A stretch of DNA of 64,000 nt from Allolobophora icterica (GCA_963556255.1 OY744605.1:4694881-4758880); one strand, 5' to 3'. Counted from the stretch's first letter, positions 43,121-53,702 are shown. A program made the numbers and translations. The notes: generated from the letters alone by a model not told the origin.

Positions 43121-43355
43121 TCTGGGTCCATCAATCTATCTATTTGTGCATTGTCACCGTGAACAGCCTGACATCAAAAGGTGTCGTTAAACAATGGAAA
43201 CTGCTACTAACTACGTTTTAAAGCATTGAGGACTGTGAAGTTCATCTAAAAAGGTTAGTATCGAAGGAGCGACATAGCAAAAAAGAGTGGCATAACAAAA
43301 AAGCGACAAATCGGAGAGCAATTTTATTAGAGCGACAGAAATATTTCGGAGATAA

Positions 43356-43679
43356 TTGAATGCCCATAACCACCCAAGAACAAACAACAGTTTTGAGGCT
43401 TGGCACAGATGGTTCGAAACTGTAGTCGAACGTTACCACCTGGGAGTGTTTCCGATGATAAGGGATTTCATAAACGAGAACCACCGCACAGATGAAGAGG
43501 TCGAGAGGCTGATTGCAGGGAACATTCCAGTAAAGAAGCAGAAAGAACAATTCCAAAGAGAAGGGAGGGTTGCAACTATTGTGAGGAGTATTCCTCCCGA
43601 TGAGTACCTTCGAGGGATTGCCCGCAACATGAACTTGACCTTGTGTCATAGATTGGTAGAAGAATCAGACATCGAATAA
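43356..43679 (+). pseudogene. MULE-type transposase C-terminal fragment with open frame (107 codons)
   Basis: The frame reads HPRTNNSFEAWHRWFETVV near its start, matching the conserved R-TNN-(V/A)E-WH block that follows the MULE transposase domain in animal transposon proteins. It continues with LIAGNIPVKKQKEQFQRE and ends LVEESDIE. The catalytic DDE region and zinc finger are absent, so this is at most a 3' exon or fragment. The paralog at 28826-29147 is broken. I could not find terminal inverted repeats or splice partners. Confidence 0.7.
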
Positions 43680-44047
43680 ATACTTCAATACATTTATTAG
43701 ACTCGTAGCTTAGATGTAGTGTTCAGACTCGAAGCATACATTGGTGGAAAAGTCGTAGCGTTAATACTAATTACGATAATAATGTTATTAATTGGAACTT
43801 CGGAATTATGGATTACCGTTGGAGATGCTTGATCGAGTGAATCTTCATTTCCGGCTGGTTGTTGGAAAGCTGCGGAAAGGAAAGAAATGGTTGGGAAAAT
43901 CATACCTGATATATCATGCTGTCAATTCTCGGTTGAACTAAATATAACAGCAGTAGGGCCTACTTGCCGAGTATTATTCTCTAAAGTAATGTTTTTTTAC
44001 ACAGCAAAGACGTTGGTAGTAGTCTTCAATTAAATCGTGATATATTA

Positions 44048-44082
44048 GACACCTCAATTACAGGTCTTCTTCTCTTATAAAT
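44048..44082 (+). promoter_or_regulatory. snRNA-type promoter, faces 44130-44165
   Basis: GACACCTCAATTACAGG and CTTATAAAT, 26 bp apart. Its predicted start (about 44105) coincides with that of the opposing promoter. Confidence 0.55.
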
Positions 44083-44129
44083 ACTTACTGCGCCTAATTT
44101 TTGAGCCAATCTTGATTCTAGTTGATGAT

Positions 44130-44165
44130 TATTTATAGGAAAGTAACTCATATAAATGAGGTGTC
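44130..44165 (-). promoter_or_regulatory. snRNA-type promoter, faces 44048-44082
   Basis: Minus-strand GACACCTCATTTATATG, then CTATAAATA. A truncated module A (AAAGACGTTGACGGCAT, 44226) lies upstream. Confidence 0.58.
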
Positions 44166-44264
44166 TAAACAATTACAATACGCAACGGAAACGAATATAA
44201 CAATAAGCTGAAATACAACAAACTTTAAAGACGTTGACGGCATCTAATAATAACAATAATAAAA

Positions 44265-44400
44265 AAAACAATCTTCTTTATTAATTCAAACTGACAAGTA
44301 CGCAGTAAGTTAACGTTCAAACATGACAGTACAATCAAGATCTTAATTAAACACACGTCTTGCAGCCATGCAAAGTGCAGCTCTAGAGGGGTTACGGGTT
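44265..44400 (-). mobile_element. SINE 3' part (minus strand)
   Basis: Complement of the tail GTTTGAATTAATAAAG and CTTACTGCGTACTTGTCAG; it interrupts the module A copy at 44226. Confidence 0.5.
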
Positions 44401-44429
44401 TCGAACTGCGATCTAATTGTTTTGTATTG

Positions 44430-44960
44430 TATTGCATTTGGACATTTATGAAGCGCTTCTAGAGGGAGGACCAGTCAGAAGCGCTCCCAGTGCGAGAGAC
44501 CCCGACAGAAGGAATAAAAAGAGGTGGAGACGTTACCTGACAGCACTGGCGTAAATTTCTAACAAATATTGGGGTAGGGCATTTTCCCGAACAATTTCAG
44601 AATTTAAAAAGACAGGAGCTCGTAGCAAACACTAAACACCATCATAAACTTTGTCCTCACACTCACACCACACTGTCAGTTAACTTTTATTTACCGATTC
44701 CTCTCGAACAAATTTCGTATTAAATATACCTTCATATTTTTTTATTTTCATCTCGATTATTGGGGGGGCATTGCCCCGGCTCCTCAATTATTGGGGGGCA
44801 CGTGCCCCGGCTGCCCCCCAGAGTCTACGCCTATGCCTGACAGAATAGAAGAACGAACGGACAAAGAAAGCTCGTTCCAAAGAGCAGGACCGATGGAAGC
44901 AAAAGACTTAGATTGAGCTAGTGAAGTTCTGATACGTGGAACGAGGAGGTTCAAATGCTC
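44430..44960 (-). mobile_element. CR1/L2-like LINE C-terminus, interrupted by a hAT MITE
   Basis: Minus strand translates to LVPRIRTSLAQSKSFASIGP, ALWNELSLSVRSSI before the MITE and STSFYSFCRGLSHWERF after it, then a stop and a tail with GAAGCGCTTCATAAATG. Related to 15329-15970. Confidence 0.75.
44544..44835. mobile_element. hAT-type MITE (292 bp)
   Basis: Perfect 8-bp duplication CCTGACAG (44536-44543, 44836-44843). Ends CACTGGCGTAAATTTC and the complement of CATAGGCGTAGACTC. Near the right end is GGGGGGCACGTGCCCCGGC. It splits the LINE at 44430-44960. Confidence 0.9.
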
Positions 44961-45162
44961 TCCTGGCCATGAGTGTTACCATGCATCTATCCCCCTCACC
45001 GATGACATAAAATTATGATGAATTCTGGAATCAACCAAATAACGAAATATCTAGTAAAAACTAAGAGATGGTTGACGTTTTTATTAATATTTAGATACAA
45101 CGTTGAAATCCCAGGCGGCCGTATGTGGTCGATAAAAATAATACTAAACAACGATCATAATC

Positions 45163-45199
45163 GACACCTTTACAACGATTTCAACCGAAATTATATAAG
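45163..45199 (+). promoter_or_regulatory. snRNA-type promoter
   Basis: GACACCTTTACAACG and ATTATATAAG, 28 bp apart. A decayed module A (AGTCAACAGCCTTTGTTGCC, 45301) ending GTTAAAC lies about 100 bp past the TATA. Confidence 0.58.
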
Positions 45200-45466
45200 C
45201 GTCAATTTCGTTTAACCGTCACCTTTGACGCAGTTTGGTGCATTATGGCACACGGAGGGTGAGAACTACACGTAGTATGAATAATAATTATTTCTGTCAA
45301 AGTCAACAGCCTTTGTTGCCATAAGATGTTAAACTCTGGATAGAAGACTATCCTTGTCCATACGAACCACGTGTCTTTCTGACGCTGTTCTTTTTTCATG
45401 TACAAAATTCAGTATCAAAGTCGCATTTCAAGGTAACAGTGATTAGACCGCATAACGCAGCTGCTG

Positions 45467-45502
45467 TATTTATAGTTCCGTTAATATCGCTTTAAAGGTG
45501 TC
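45467..45502 (-). promoter_or_regulatory. snRNA-type promoter
   Basis: Minus-strand GACACCTTTAAAGCG, then CTATAAATAC and GCAGCTGC. The piggyBac element at 45530 begins about 28 bp upstream of the PSE and separates it from its normal upstream flank, which resumes at 47310. Confidence 0.6.
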
Positions 45503-45703
45503 CAATAAAACGCATTGCTCTAGCAAGGCTTAACCCTCATGCGACCAACATATTTTACTCCTTAATATGACCAACTGGGGTCCCGTGGGACCCCAATATG
45601 CGATGACACGTTCAGTGCTTTCTGCTCTTGTTTAAACTTCACTTTATTTGGCTACAAGTACAAGTTCTAACTGTTCATTGTTTACCTGGGTTTTGCTTAC
45701 CAT

Positions 45704-46436
45704 CTAATTGTCTGACAAGATAAAATTAGGCCGGTTACATGAAGTACAGTCACGCTGCCTTCTTGTTTTACCGCGTTGGCACAGTGTGCATCGTCGACGC
45801 TTGGCCTTCGAGCTTCTGGAGATTGAAGCTGAGTTTTGTTGACAGTGTTGAACTTTTACACCACAGTTCTTCATCGCAGCTCTGATTGATGCTAGGATTA
45901 TAGGAGTCAGTGCTTGTTGTTTCATGTGTGGTGTTACTATGGCATATATCCGAGCTCTATCAATAAGATACGTCGCCGCCGTGTGGTCTTCGAAATCTGC
46001 CAGTCGACCTTGTTGCCAGACACATAATATAAGAAGCATTTCCAGCTATGTCGAGGATGTTGAAAACAGCACCATGGGCCAACGGCTGATTTTTCTTCTT
46101 TTGGTGTGCCAGGTGATCCATATTGTCAACACCGCTTTTGGTTCCACTGTAATGGAGGATTATTTCTGGCTTGCTGATCATCTGAGCATCGGTGGTAGCA
46201 TTGTGGTGTAGCATGGATATAGCTAATACAGCTTTGCCTGGTCTAGGAACAAACATTCCAAGAGTAAGTTGGTCATGGAGTATGCAGACTCCGATGAATG
46301 CAACGATTTCCTTGTCATTGACAAGTTTCCATTCAGCACGTTGATCTTGAGGATTTCGTTCATTCCAGACAAGTATTCGTCTCCTTGCCTCTCTGTTCGT
46401 CTGAAGAACAATGCCCTCTATAATTTCAGGAGCCAA
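45704..46436 (-). pseudogene. piggyBac-type transposase remnant
   Basis: The first frame (46436-45960) has an N-terminal part with LQTNREARRR and NDKEIVAFIGVCIL, joined to a C-terminal part with ISKPEIILHYSGTKSGVDNM and FNILDIAGNASYIM. The joint skips the region that carries the first two catalytic aspartates, so an internal deletion is likely. A shifted frame (46039-45704) gives the cysteine-rich end, CTLCQRGKTRRQRDCTSC. It cannot encode an active enzyme. Confidence 0.88.
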
Positions 46437-46622
46437 GAAAGCTGGTACATATAAAAAGTTGTGTCATACCGTGGTGCGGCACTTACACCATGCTGCAGGT
46501 ATTTGAATGACGTCTTGAACTCGCCGACGGCCTGATGCCGGTGGCTGTACGTCTTTCCCACAAAAGCCGTTTTTGTCAGTCATCGGATGACCTGATGCCG
46601 AATATGCTCCAACTGCATCTCC

Positions 46623-46667
46623 TTGCTATCTTCCTACTTGCTATCTTCCTACTTGCTATCTTCCTAC
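46623..46667. repeat. 15-bp tandem repeat, three copies
   Basis: TTGCTATCTTCCTAC three times in a row within the piggyBac element, upstream of the transposase remnant. Confidence 0.95.
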
Positions 46668-46870
46668 TTCTCTACCACACACGCAACATATATTGCCACG
46701 ACCTCTTTTTCTAACTGAAATAGTGCTTTGACTGTTGGTGGCTTGAACAGATAGGCATTGCGTTTCCGTGTCGACTTCGTCGTGTGCACTTTCCACATCA
46801 TTGTTTTCAGAATTCTCAGTTACATGATCATCATTCTCCGAACCTGAGTCGTTGTCCCCTTAGGGACCTC

Positions 46871-47077
46871 TCAGGTATTTTCTATGGCCTTCTCCATACC
46901 TTTCTTTTTGACCGGGCCTGGATCGGAAGCGATACTGAATAGACTTCTTGAAAGGGCGCTATATAAATTTAGATTATCCGTGCTATCGTATTCTCCATCA
47001 GCACTCTCTTCAAGAGTAGGGCTTCTTTTGCATTGTATCACTCCAGACCAATTCTTGCTGTCATAATATCTCTTCAT
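46871..47077 (-). pseudogene. piggyBac N-terminal acidic region remnant
   Basis: A 68-codon minus-strand frame with SPTLEESADGEYDSTD resembles the low-complexity acidic start of piggyBac proteins. Positions 46945-46975 read GGGCGCTATATAAATTTAG, a LINE-tail-like piece that may be a small insertion. Confidence 0.4.
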
Positions 47078-47930
47078 AGAGTAGCGTTCGGTTATCTAGA
47101 AAAGCATTGCTGAAACTGGGGTCCTGCGGGACCCCAATGGATATTTTTTATTTAAAAAATTACCGTAAAAGCAAAACCGGATTCCACTAGACGTAAACAG
47201 GTGACAAATTCATAAAATGCTGTGACAAAATATTGGATAGCCAAAAAATACCACCAGCCGAAACTATGCTGGGGTCCCCCAGGACCCCAGTTGGTCACTT
47301 GAGGGTTAAACCCCTCAAGGACATATTATGACTTTAAGAGCTGCTGACTTTGTCCTTACCCTTTAATAAAAAACTATGGCATGCTTCTTTTCTGTGAGTG
47401 GTGATTATGTGAATATTTTCTGCTTAACAAAGCTGTCTTAACAAGAATAATTAGTGTCACCCTCCTCATTTATCCAGGCATCTGACTGGCACTACCCGAG
47501 CATGAAGCAGTGTCGGCGCTTCAATGTATAACGTCAAGTCAAGTCGCTTTTTGGGGTGTGATTGAAATACTGATTTTAAAAGATAACGCCTTCAAAGGAA
47601 AGTCGGTGTTAGAATACATTGAAGAGTCGTCAATGTAAACTGATCGAGTAAGAATTGTAAATATACTGATTAATGTTCATAAGTGTAAGTTCGGTAAAAT
47701 CGAAAAAGTAATATATTATTTTGTCTTAAAGTGAAATCTGATGTATGAAACCGAAAACTAAATAAGCAAGTAAAGTCGGCATATCTGAAAATTTGTAAAC
47801 ACCTCTTTCAAGAAGTTTGAACCTTAACATAAGTAGAATAAATGTAGCGGGGCTATTGAAGTGACGATTTCCCTGCTTTACCAATTGAGACTACTACTAA
47901 CTCCGCCATCCATCACAGCCGTTACTCTGG

Positions 47931-48085
47931 TAGTGCCAGTCCAAAGCCTATATAAAGAGGAAGGCGATGCTAATCATCTTTGTTATGACGCAGGCTCTTT
48001 AAACAGGAACCACACACACTATGTGTCATAATAGCGATCACCCTCCTCGTTATCAAGGCTTCGGACTGGCACCAACTGTTCGTAG
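47931..48085. repeat. Head-to-head module B palindrome
   Basis: Plus unit GGTAGTGCCAGTCCAAAGCC...TTTAAACAGGAACC, then ACACACTATGTGTCATAATA and minus unit CACCCTCCTCGTTATC...GGCTTCGGACTGGCACC. A weak PSE (47798) lies about 120 bp upstream. Confidence 0.55.
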
Positions 48086-48366
48086 CAGTGAAGTAGTTAT
48101 GGCACAGCGTCTGCTTCTTAATTTTCTTCTGCTGATGGCGAACTCAGCTGACCGTAGCCGAGTCAACGATGCGAAGCAAAGCTGCCTCCTCTCTCTGGTA
48201 TCTCTGGTAAGCTGACTGCATCTTCACTTGGAATCTCTGAACAACCTTTCTGACTTGACACAACGCTTGTGAATAAGCCGGAACCCTGAGTACTTAGTTA
48301 CGATTATGAATCAAACGCTTCTGAAATAAGTCTTCTATTCACGCAAATTATTATTATTAATCCAAA

Positions 48367-48405
48367 GTCTAACGTCGTCTTATGACATCAATGGCCGTTG
48401 ACGAC
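48367..48405 (-). ncRNA. Module A hairpin at predicted transcript start
   Basis: Minus-strand GTCGTC and GACGAC arms pair perfectly around AACGGCCATTGATGTCATAA, then GTTAGAC and TTTGGATTAATAATAA. The first arm starts about 28 nt after the first T of the TATA, where initiation is expected. This is the clearest promoter-plus-hairpin unit. Confidence 0.5.
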
Positions 48406-48425
48406 AATTTAACAGAAAACAAGAT

Positions 48426-48461
48426 ATTTATAGCATCCGAATAACACCATTTAAAGGTGTC
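48426..48461 (-). promoter_or_regulatory. snRNA-type promoter (palindromic PSE)
   Basis: Minus-strand GACACCTTTAAATGGTGT and CTATAAAT, 28 bp apart. Confidence 0.62.
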
Positions 48462-48619
48462 AAATACAGCCGTACAATTAAATAATGTCACATCATTTAA
48501 AGCAATATTCTAACATTGTCTATGATACACATCGTGATAAAATGCTTTGATGCAAATTATACAGTACTTCGCAACAATTGTCACATATAAGAAATATTTA
48601 AGCAACTTCACATATAAGT

Positions 48620-48815
48620 GGATAGACGGAGGAATGAAACGATGGACGGATAGATGGAAGAAGAGATAGATGAACGGATAGACGGATGAAACGATGGATG
48701 GATAGATGGACGTGTGAACGAACGAAAGAATTAACGATAGAATGAACGAATGAATGCTTATCTGAATTAATGAATCAGTGAATAGACGGAAGAATAGATG
48801 GGTGGACTATTATTG
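48620..48815. repeat. Degenerate GGAT/GAAT tetranucleotide stretch
   Basis: Loose units such as GGATAGATGGA and GAACGAATGAATG. No ends or coding capacity. Confidence 0.7.
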
Positions 48816-48899
48816 ATGAATTAACAAATGTGAGGAAAGACACCAAGGGGAAAATGTTCTTCCGCATTTTGTAAATAGATATTTAGTGCGCATAAAAGC

Positions 48900-48966
48900 T
48901 ACATACATACAGACACACATAATACATACATACATACATGCATCCATACTTACATACATACATAAA
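48900..48966. repeat. (ACAT)n short microsatellite
   Basis: Imperfect ACAT units with CATGCATCC interruptions. Confidence 0.85.
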
Positions 48967-49514
48967 AACAGCATAACTGCATGCTTGGACAAACGGTCGA
49001 ACATACACCCAAACACTTGCAGTTGCGATAAGTCGGATTCTACACCGCATGCGCAACGCATACACAAGTAAAAGGAGCCTGTGTTATCGGAAGTGCTTAG
49101 TGATATTAGAGGCGCTCTGAGAACTTTTCTCTGTTCACTAAGGACCCAGAACACAACTCACTCACGTGAACTTTGACACGACCCAGTTACGACGTATCGA
49201 ATTGCGAAGACCGGAATAGATATTCGAAGCCAAGCAGGAGTAATAGGTAGAAAAGTCGAAGCGTTAGTACTAATTACGATATTACTGGTACTTCGGAATT
49301 ATGGATTACTGTTGGAGATCCTTCATCGCGTGTATCTTACTATCCTCCTGTTTGTTAGAAAGGTGCGGAAAGGAACGAAATGTTGGGGAAATCATATCAC
49401 GTTGTCAATTCGCGGGACTTAACTAACTATAACATCAGTAATTATGCCGAGTATATTCTCTAAAGTAATGTTCATACAGAGCAGACATCGGTAGCACGCT
49501 TCAATTAAATGTTA

Positions 49515-49550
49515 GACACCTCAATTACAGGTCATATCCAAATATAAATA
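49515..49550 (+). promoter_or_regulatory. snRNA-type promoter
   Basis: GACACCTCAATTACAGG and AATATAAATA. The 250 bp upstream match the flank of 44048. A weak minus-strand partner lies at 49622. Confidence 0.55.
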
Positions 49551-49950
49551 GGTATACATCTTCCTCCAAAGCAAATCAAAGATAACTACTTATAGGAAAG
49601 AAAGCAAAAGCTTAATATGAGGTTTACAAAATAATACCAAATGATACAAATATACAAATATATAATATAATAATACAAAATAATAATAACGGAAACTAAC
49701 ATAGAAATAAACTGAAATACAATACTATTTAAAGACGTCGACGGCATTTGGTGCCATAAAATATTGATGAACTCTGGAATCAGTCTAATAACGAAATATT
49801 GGAAAATATCGAATCTGAAATATTACGTTGTTAAATCTCGGTTGAACTAAGCATAACAGCAGTATTTGCCGAGTATATTCTGTAAATGTAAAGTAATGTT
49901 TTGTACACAACGACGACGATAGCAGTCTTCAATTAAATCGTTATATTTTA

Positions 49951-49986
49951 GACACCTCAATTACAGATCTTCTCGTCTAATAAATA
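49951..49986 (+). promoter_or_regulatory. snRNA-type promoter
   Basis: GACACCTCAATTACAG and CTAATAAATA, 26 bp apart. A minus-strand module A scrap (GTTTAACGACATCTTATAAC, 50044) lies downstream. Confidence 0.52.
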
Positions 49987-50446
49987 GGGATTGCATCTTC
50001 TCCAGATCGAGTCAAACTCAACCGATCCAATGTATGGATACAGAGTTTAACGACATCTTATAACTAAAAAGAAGAAAAAAAGAAAAGAAGAAAAGAAATA
50101 AGTTAAAGAAGGAAACTTTCTTACTTCGGACACCTGATGAGGAAAAAGGGAGACTGCCTGGGAAAGGTGATAGTGCAGGAAACAGTACCAGCAGCAAGAG
50201 AACAGGGGAGACCGAAGATGGGATGGATCACCAACATCAGGTGATGACCAAGAGACCAAGACCTTTGGGTCTGAGTCTCGGCAGGGCCTCCAGACACAGC
50301 ATAACTTAGTTGCTGCTGCCGATTGGGTCTCCTGCCATCAAACTTGTATCCGTCCGTAGGTATATGTCGTAGGCTATGATGCAAACAGGCTTGATAATTT
50401 TTTTAATTCTTGAGTTTTGTCAAATAACTGTTCATATTGACAGCCG

Positions 50447-50625
50447 GTCTTGGTCTTGCGAGACCAAGACCAAGACTTTGAACCTCAAGGTCAAGACCAA
50501 GACCAAGACCAAGACTTTGGACCTCAAGACCAAGACCAAGACTTTTGGTCTCAAGACCAAGACTAAAACCAAGACTTTAAAAACGAACTCGAGTGCACCC
50601 GAGACCAAGAACTTGGTCTCGAGGA
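50447..50625. repeat. GACCAAGACCAAGACC inverted and direct repeat
   Basis: Begins with an inverted pair (GGTCTTGGTCTTGCGAGACC) and continues with about 15 units of GACCAAGA, ending in a CTCGAG and GTCTCGAGG region. It looks like the core of a DNA transposon, but I could not fix ends or target duplication. Confidence 0.7.
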
Positions 50626-51024
50626 CAACAAGTCTCAGGGCATATTTTAAGGGATTTGGACTACTGGGACAAAGTTGGCCACGAAAGTGCATTTTAGAGC
50701 ATTTGCTGCCAAATGGAGCCCGTTTTAGCCACTTTACCTGAGATAAATCACCCAAACTAATGGGGCAAATCTTAAAACTACTGGGACATTTGTCCCACTA
50801 GTTATACAGTTAAAATATGCACTGACAAGTCTGCTTTTTATATCACATATTTAAAACTGAATTTCAAATCCACTATACTGTATCCACAGCGCAGTTGAGG
50901 TGACGCCCAAAAAAGCAACTCCGTCCGTTCTCTAAATGATTTTATTCGTTTGTATCTTAACTCTTAGTTTCAATACTGACCTCGAGTATCAAAGAGGCAC
51001 TGACTAAAACACATGGCAGCTGCG

Positions 51025-51061
51025 CTATATAGAGATTAGCTGACACAGCTTTAAAGGTGTC
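51025..51061 (-). promoter_or_regulatory. snRNA-type promoter
   Basis: Minus-strand GACACCTTTAAAGCTG, then CTATATAG and GCAGCTGC. Confidence 0.6.
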
Positions 51062-51367
51062 CAAGAAAACGCAATTTTCTAGTACGGCTTTAGCCCTTTA
51101 AGAGTATCTTATGACTGTGAAAGCGGCTGACTTTGTCCTAATATATTATATTCGTTTATTGAAATCCAAAATGAGAGACCTCGTTAGGGTAAAGAATAAT
51201 GTCGAGTTAAACATTATTATGAAAGTTGGATGAGTTAGGCAGTTAGGGGTCGAAAAGAAAATTTCATCGTCTTTGACCGGGAGTTCAACGTTATGTTTAA
51301 AGTTACCTTTAAATCGAAAAAATCTAGCTTGATACTTCTCTGTTACTGGCGATTATGTAGATATATT

Positions 51368-51475
51368 CTGTTTAATAAAGCTGTCATAACAAAGATAATT
51401 AGTGTCACTATCCTCCTTTATCCAGCCCTCGGACTGGCGCTTCCCGGGTATCATGAAGCAGTGGCGGCGTCACAT
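51368..51475 (-). ncRNA. Module B unit, decayed stem
   Basis: Minus-strand CGAGGGCTGGATAAAGG, AGTGACACTAATTATCTTTG and GTTATGACAGC, then TTAAACAG. The stem is mostly lost, as at 19226 and 63930. Confidence 0.35.
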
Positions 51476-51990
51476 TGTGTATCCTCAATCAAGTCGCTTT
51501 CTTTTGGTCTGAATGAAATACAGATTAAAAATGATAACGCCGTCAAAGAAGAGGATTTTATGTCGATGTAAGAAATACTTTGAAGAGTCGCCAATGTACA
51601 CTGATCGAGTTAGAAGCGTAAATGTAATACATAATTGTAAGTGCAGTGCAGTGAAATCGAAAACAGCAATATGTGATTCTGCCTTTATGTGAAATCTGAT
51701 GCGTGAAACCGAAACTAAATAAGCAAGAACAGATTGAATAGTTGCTGATACTTAAACACCTCTTTTAAGAATGATAATTTTTACATAAGTGAAAGAAACC
51801 GTTCATTTTCTGGTATTTGTGAATTGTCGTCAACGGCCTTTGATGTCATAGGACGATGTTAAACTGTGGAATAATAATAATAATTCCAGAGTAGGATTAG
51901 ATGGGACGTGTGAACTTACGAATAGATTGTACAATCATAAAATATATCCAACTAGACTATCTGAGATATGCAATATTCGGGAAACCAATA

Positions 51991-52025
51991 CACACCTTTT
52001 ATTACATCGTCACAAAAATATATTG
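51991..52025 (+). promoter_or_regulatory. snRNA-type promoter, weak TATA
   Basis: CACACCTTTTATTACATCG and ATATATTG. A module A hairpin (GATGTC / GATGTC arms with wobbles, then GTTAAGC) lies at 52080-52118. Confidence 0.45.
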
Positions 52026-52149
52026 AACAGGCACCGTATACCTCCAACGAGAATAAGAAAAGTTTCAAGGTGAGGTTGATGTCAACGACTCTAGCAGCAA
52101 AAGATGTCGTTAAGCAATAGACACTACTACCAACTCCACCATATGCCAC

Positions 52150-52315
52150 AGTGGGTACTGTGGTAGTGCCAGTCCAAAGCCTGAATAAAGGAAGAGGGTG
52201 ACGCTGATCATCTTTGCTACAAAATGGCGTCTTCAAGAACTACACACACTATGTGTTACAATAACGATAATTGGCATACCCCCTCTTTATCAAGGCTCTA
52301 GACTAGCACCAACTG
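52150..52315. repeat. Head-to-head module B palindrome
   Basis: Plus unit GGTAGTGCCAGTCCAAAGCC...GGCGTCTTCAAGAAC, then ACACACTATGTGTTAC and a minus unit ending in GGCTCTAGACTAGCACC. Confidence 0.5.
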
Positions 52316-52798
52316 TTCGTGGCAGTGAAGTAATAATGGCATGCGTCTGTTTCTTAGCCTTTTTCTGCTGGTGGCGAACTCAGTTGACCGTAGCCTCTGA
52401 TCTCTGGAAAGCTGACTCGTATCTTCACTTGGAATCACTGGACTTGACACGTCGCTCTTGAATATGCAGGTGCCCAGCGCTTAGCTTCAGAGTAGCGCTT
52501 TAGACATTTGGAGTTTACGCTTACGATAATGTTTTAAGGACATGCAGGTGAAGTGTGTATAACCTATATACTTACTTACTTACTTACGATTACGATAACG
52601 AACATTCAAACGCTTCAGTTACAGGTCTTCTGTCCACGCAAATTGCCCTTGCGTGCCTCGCTACCGTTTGAGTTTCTAACTGCTTAACGAAATCTTTCGG
52701 CTCCACAGGCAGTTGACGTCGGTAGAGAGTAAATTTGTATGGCTCTGACTGTAAGAAGACTTTTACGTTTCAACTAAGTAGCAAAGGATGGATGCAGA

Positions 52799-52837
52799 GT
52801 TTAACGACATCTTATGGCTCCAAAGGCCGTTAACGTC
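52799..52837 (-). ncRNA. Module A hairpin in unit driven from 52981
   Basis: Minus-strand GACGTT and GATGTC arms (two wobbles) around AACGGCCTTTGGAGCCATAA, then GTTAAAC and TCTGCATCCATCC. It lies about 105 bp past the TATA, giving a predicted RNA near 120 nt. Confidence 0.45.
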
Positions 52838-52943
52838 AATAGAAATTATTTTTGAAATGTTTTCACCATTCACTTGGCATAATAATGACGAACTAGCTAT
52901 GAGGCATTTGATGGATGTCGAACGCAAATGATTTTAGACTTGT

Positions 52944-52981
52944 TAATATATTATTTGCATTGAAACCATCTTAAAGGTGTC
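52944..52981 (-). promoter_or_regulatory. snRNA-type promoter
   Basis: Minus-strand GACACCTTTAAGATGG, then AATAATATATTAA. Confidence 0.6.
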
Positions 52982-53618
52982 GAAAGAGTGTTGTGTTGAA
53001 TAAAGTTAAACGACAGCTTGTGCCGAAATAAACAAATCAACATTCACCAGATCGTTAAACTCCGCCACTAATCTATCTGTGGAAGTGCCAGTCTCAAGCT
53101 TCAAGAAAGGACGAGGGTGGCGCTAGTCATATTTGCTATGACTCAGTGTCGTTAACCAGCAACTAACCAACCACCGGATTGTAAGATAGGCTGTTCTATG
53201 CCACAGGAACGATTAGAACTGTTCAAAATAATTTCTGTCGACGTCAACGGCCTTTGTTATCATAATATGTCGTTAAACTTTGGATCCATCCACCGGATCG
53301 AAATAAAGGCGGATGGATCAGACATCTAAGCCTTCTAAGGTAAAGATGTACAATATAATGTCTTTGTGTTAGTTTAATACAATGTCATGTACATTCAAAG
53401 GATTTGCTCGAATAATTCAATCATGGGAGAGATAGATTTCCTGTCATTCAGTCTAAATTTAAAAAAATTGCTAAGTTCTACTATCGAAAGAGCATCACGA
53501 AAGGTCCGGATTGAAAGAAAATAACGCAAACCTTACTGATGACATGCACGGCTTTGAAAGTAAAAGGATCCTGTATGATCAAAACGATGTATTATGCGAA
53601 AAATAATGTAGCTTTCCT

Positions 53619-53655
53619 GTTATACAGCAGATGTTCAGATCGTTTAAAAGGTGTG
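53619..53655 (-). promoter_or_regulatory. snRNA-type promoter
   Basis: Minus-strand GCACACCTTTTAAACG, then TGTATAAC. It diverges from the module B unit just to its right. Confidence 0.52.
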
Positions 53656-53702
53656 CTTGGTCATGTATTACCCCAAAATAAGACTCCACCACTGCTCGTA
53701 TT

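Larger units (their letters stand above)
41740..43735. repeat. Segmental duplication block 3, copy b
   Basis: Collinear with 26640-29150 without the internal tandem duplication. A partial third copy of its start lies at 56780-57065. Confidence 0.8.
45530..47309 (-). mobile_element. piggyBac element with a broken transposase (1.8 kb)
   Basis: TTAA at 45530-45533 and 47306-47309; ends CCCTCATGCGACCAA and the complement of CCCTCAAGTGACCAA. Inside each end lies a GGGGTCCC-type palindrome. The paralogous block at 34313 has one TTAA. The minus strand encodes transposase pieces (45704-46436), so this is a deletion derivative of an autonomous element. Confidence 0.93.

Noticed and set aside
48367..48405. 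microRNA precursor
   Set aside because: The module A hairpin is under 45 nt with six-pair arms, too short for a canonical precursor.
50376..50755. Open frames of 121 and 107 codons with KTKTK and VLVLVL repeats
   Set aside because: They translate the GACCAAGA repeat at 50447-50625 and have no independent support.
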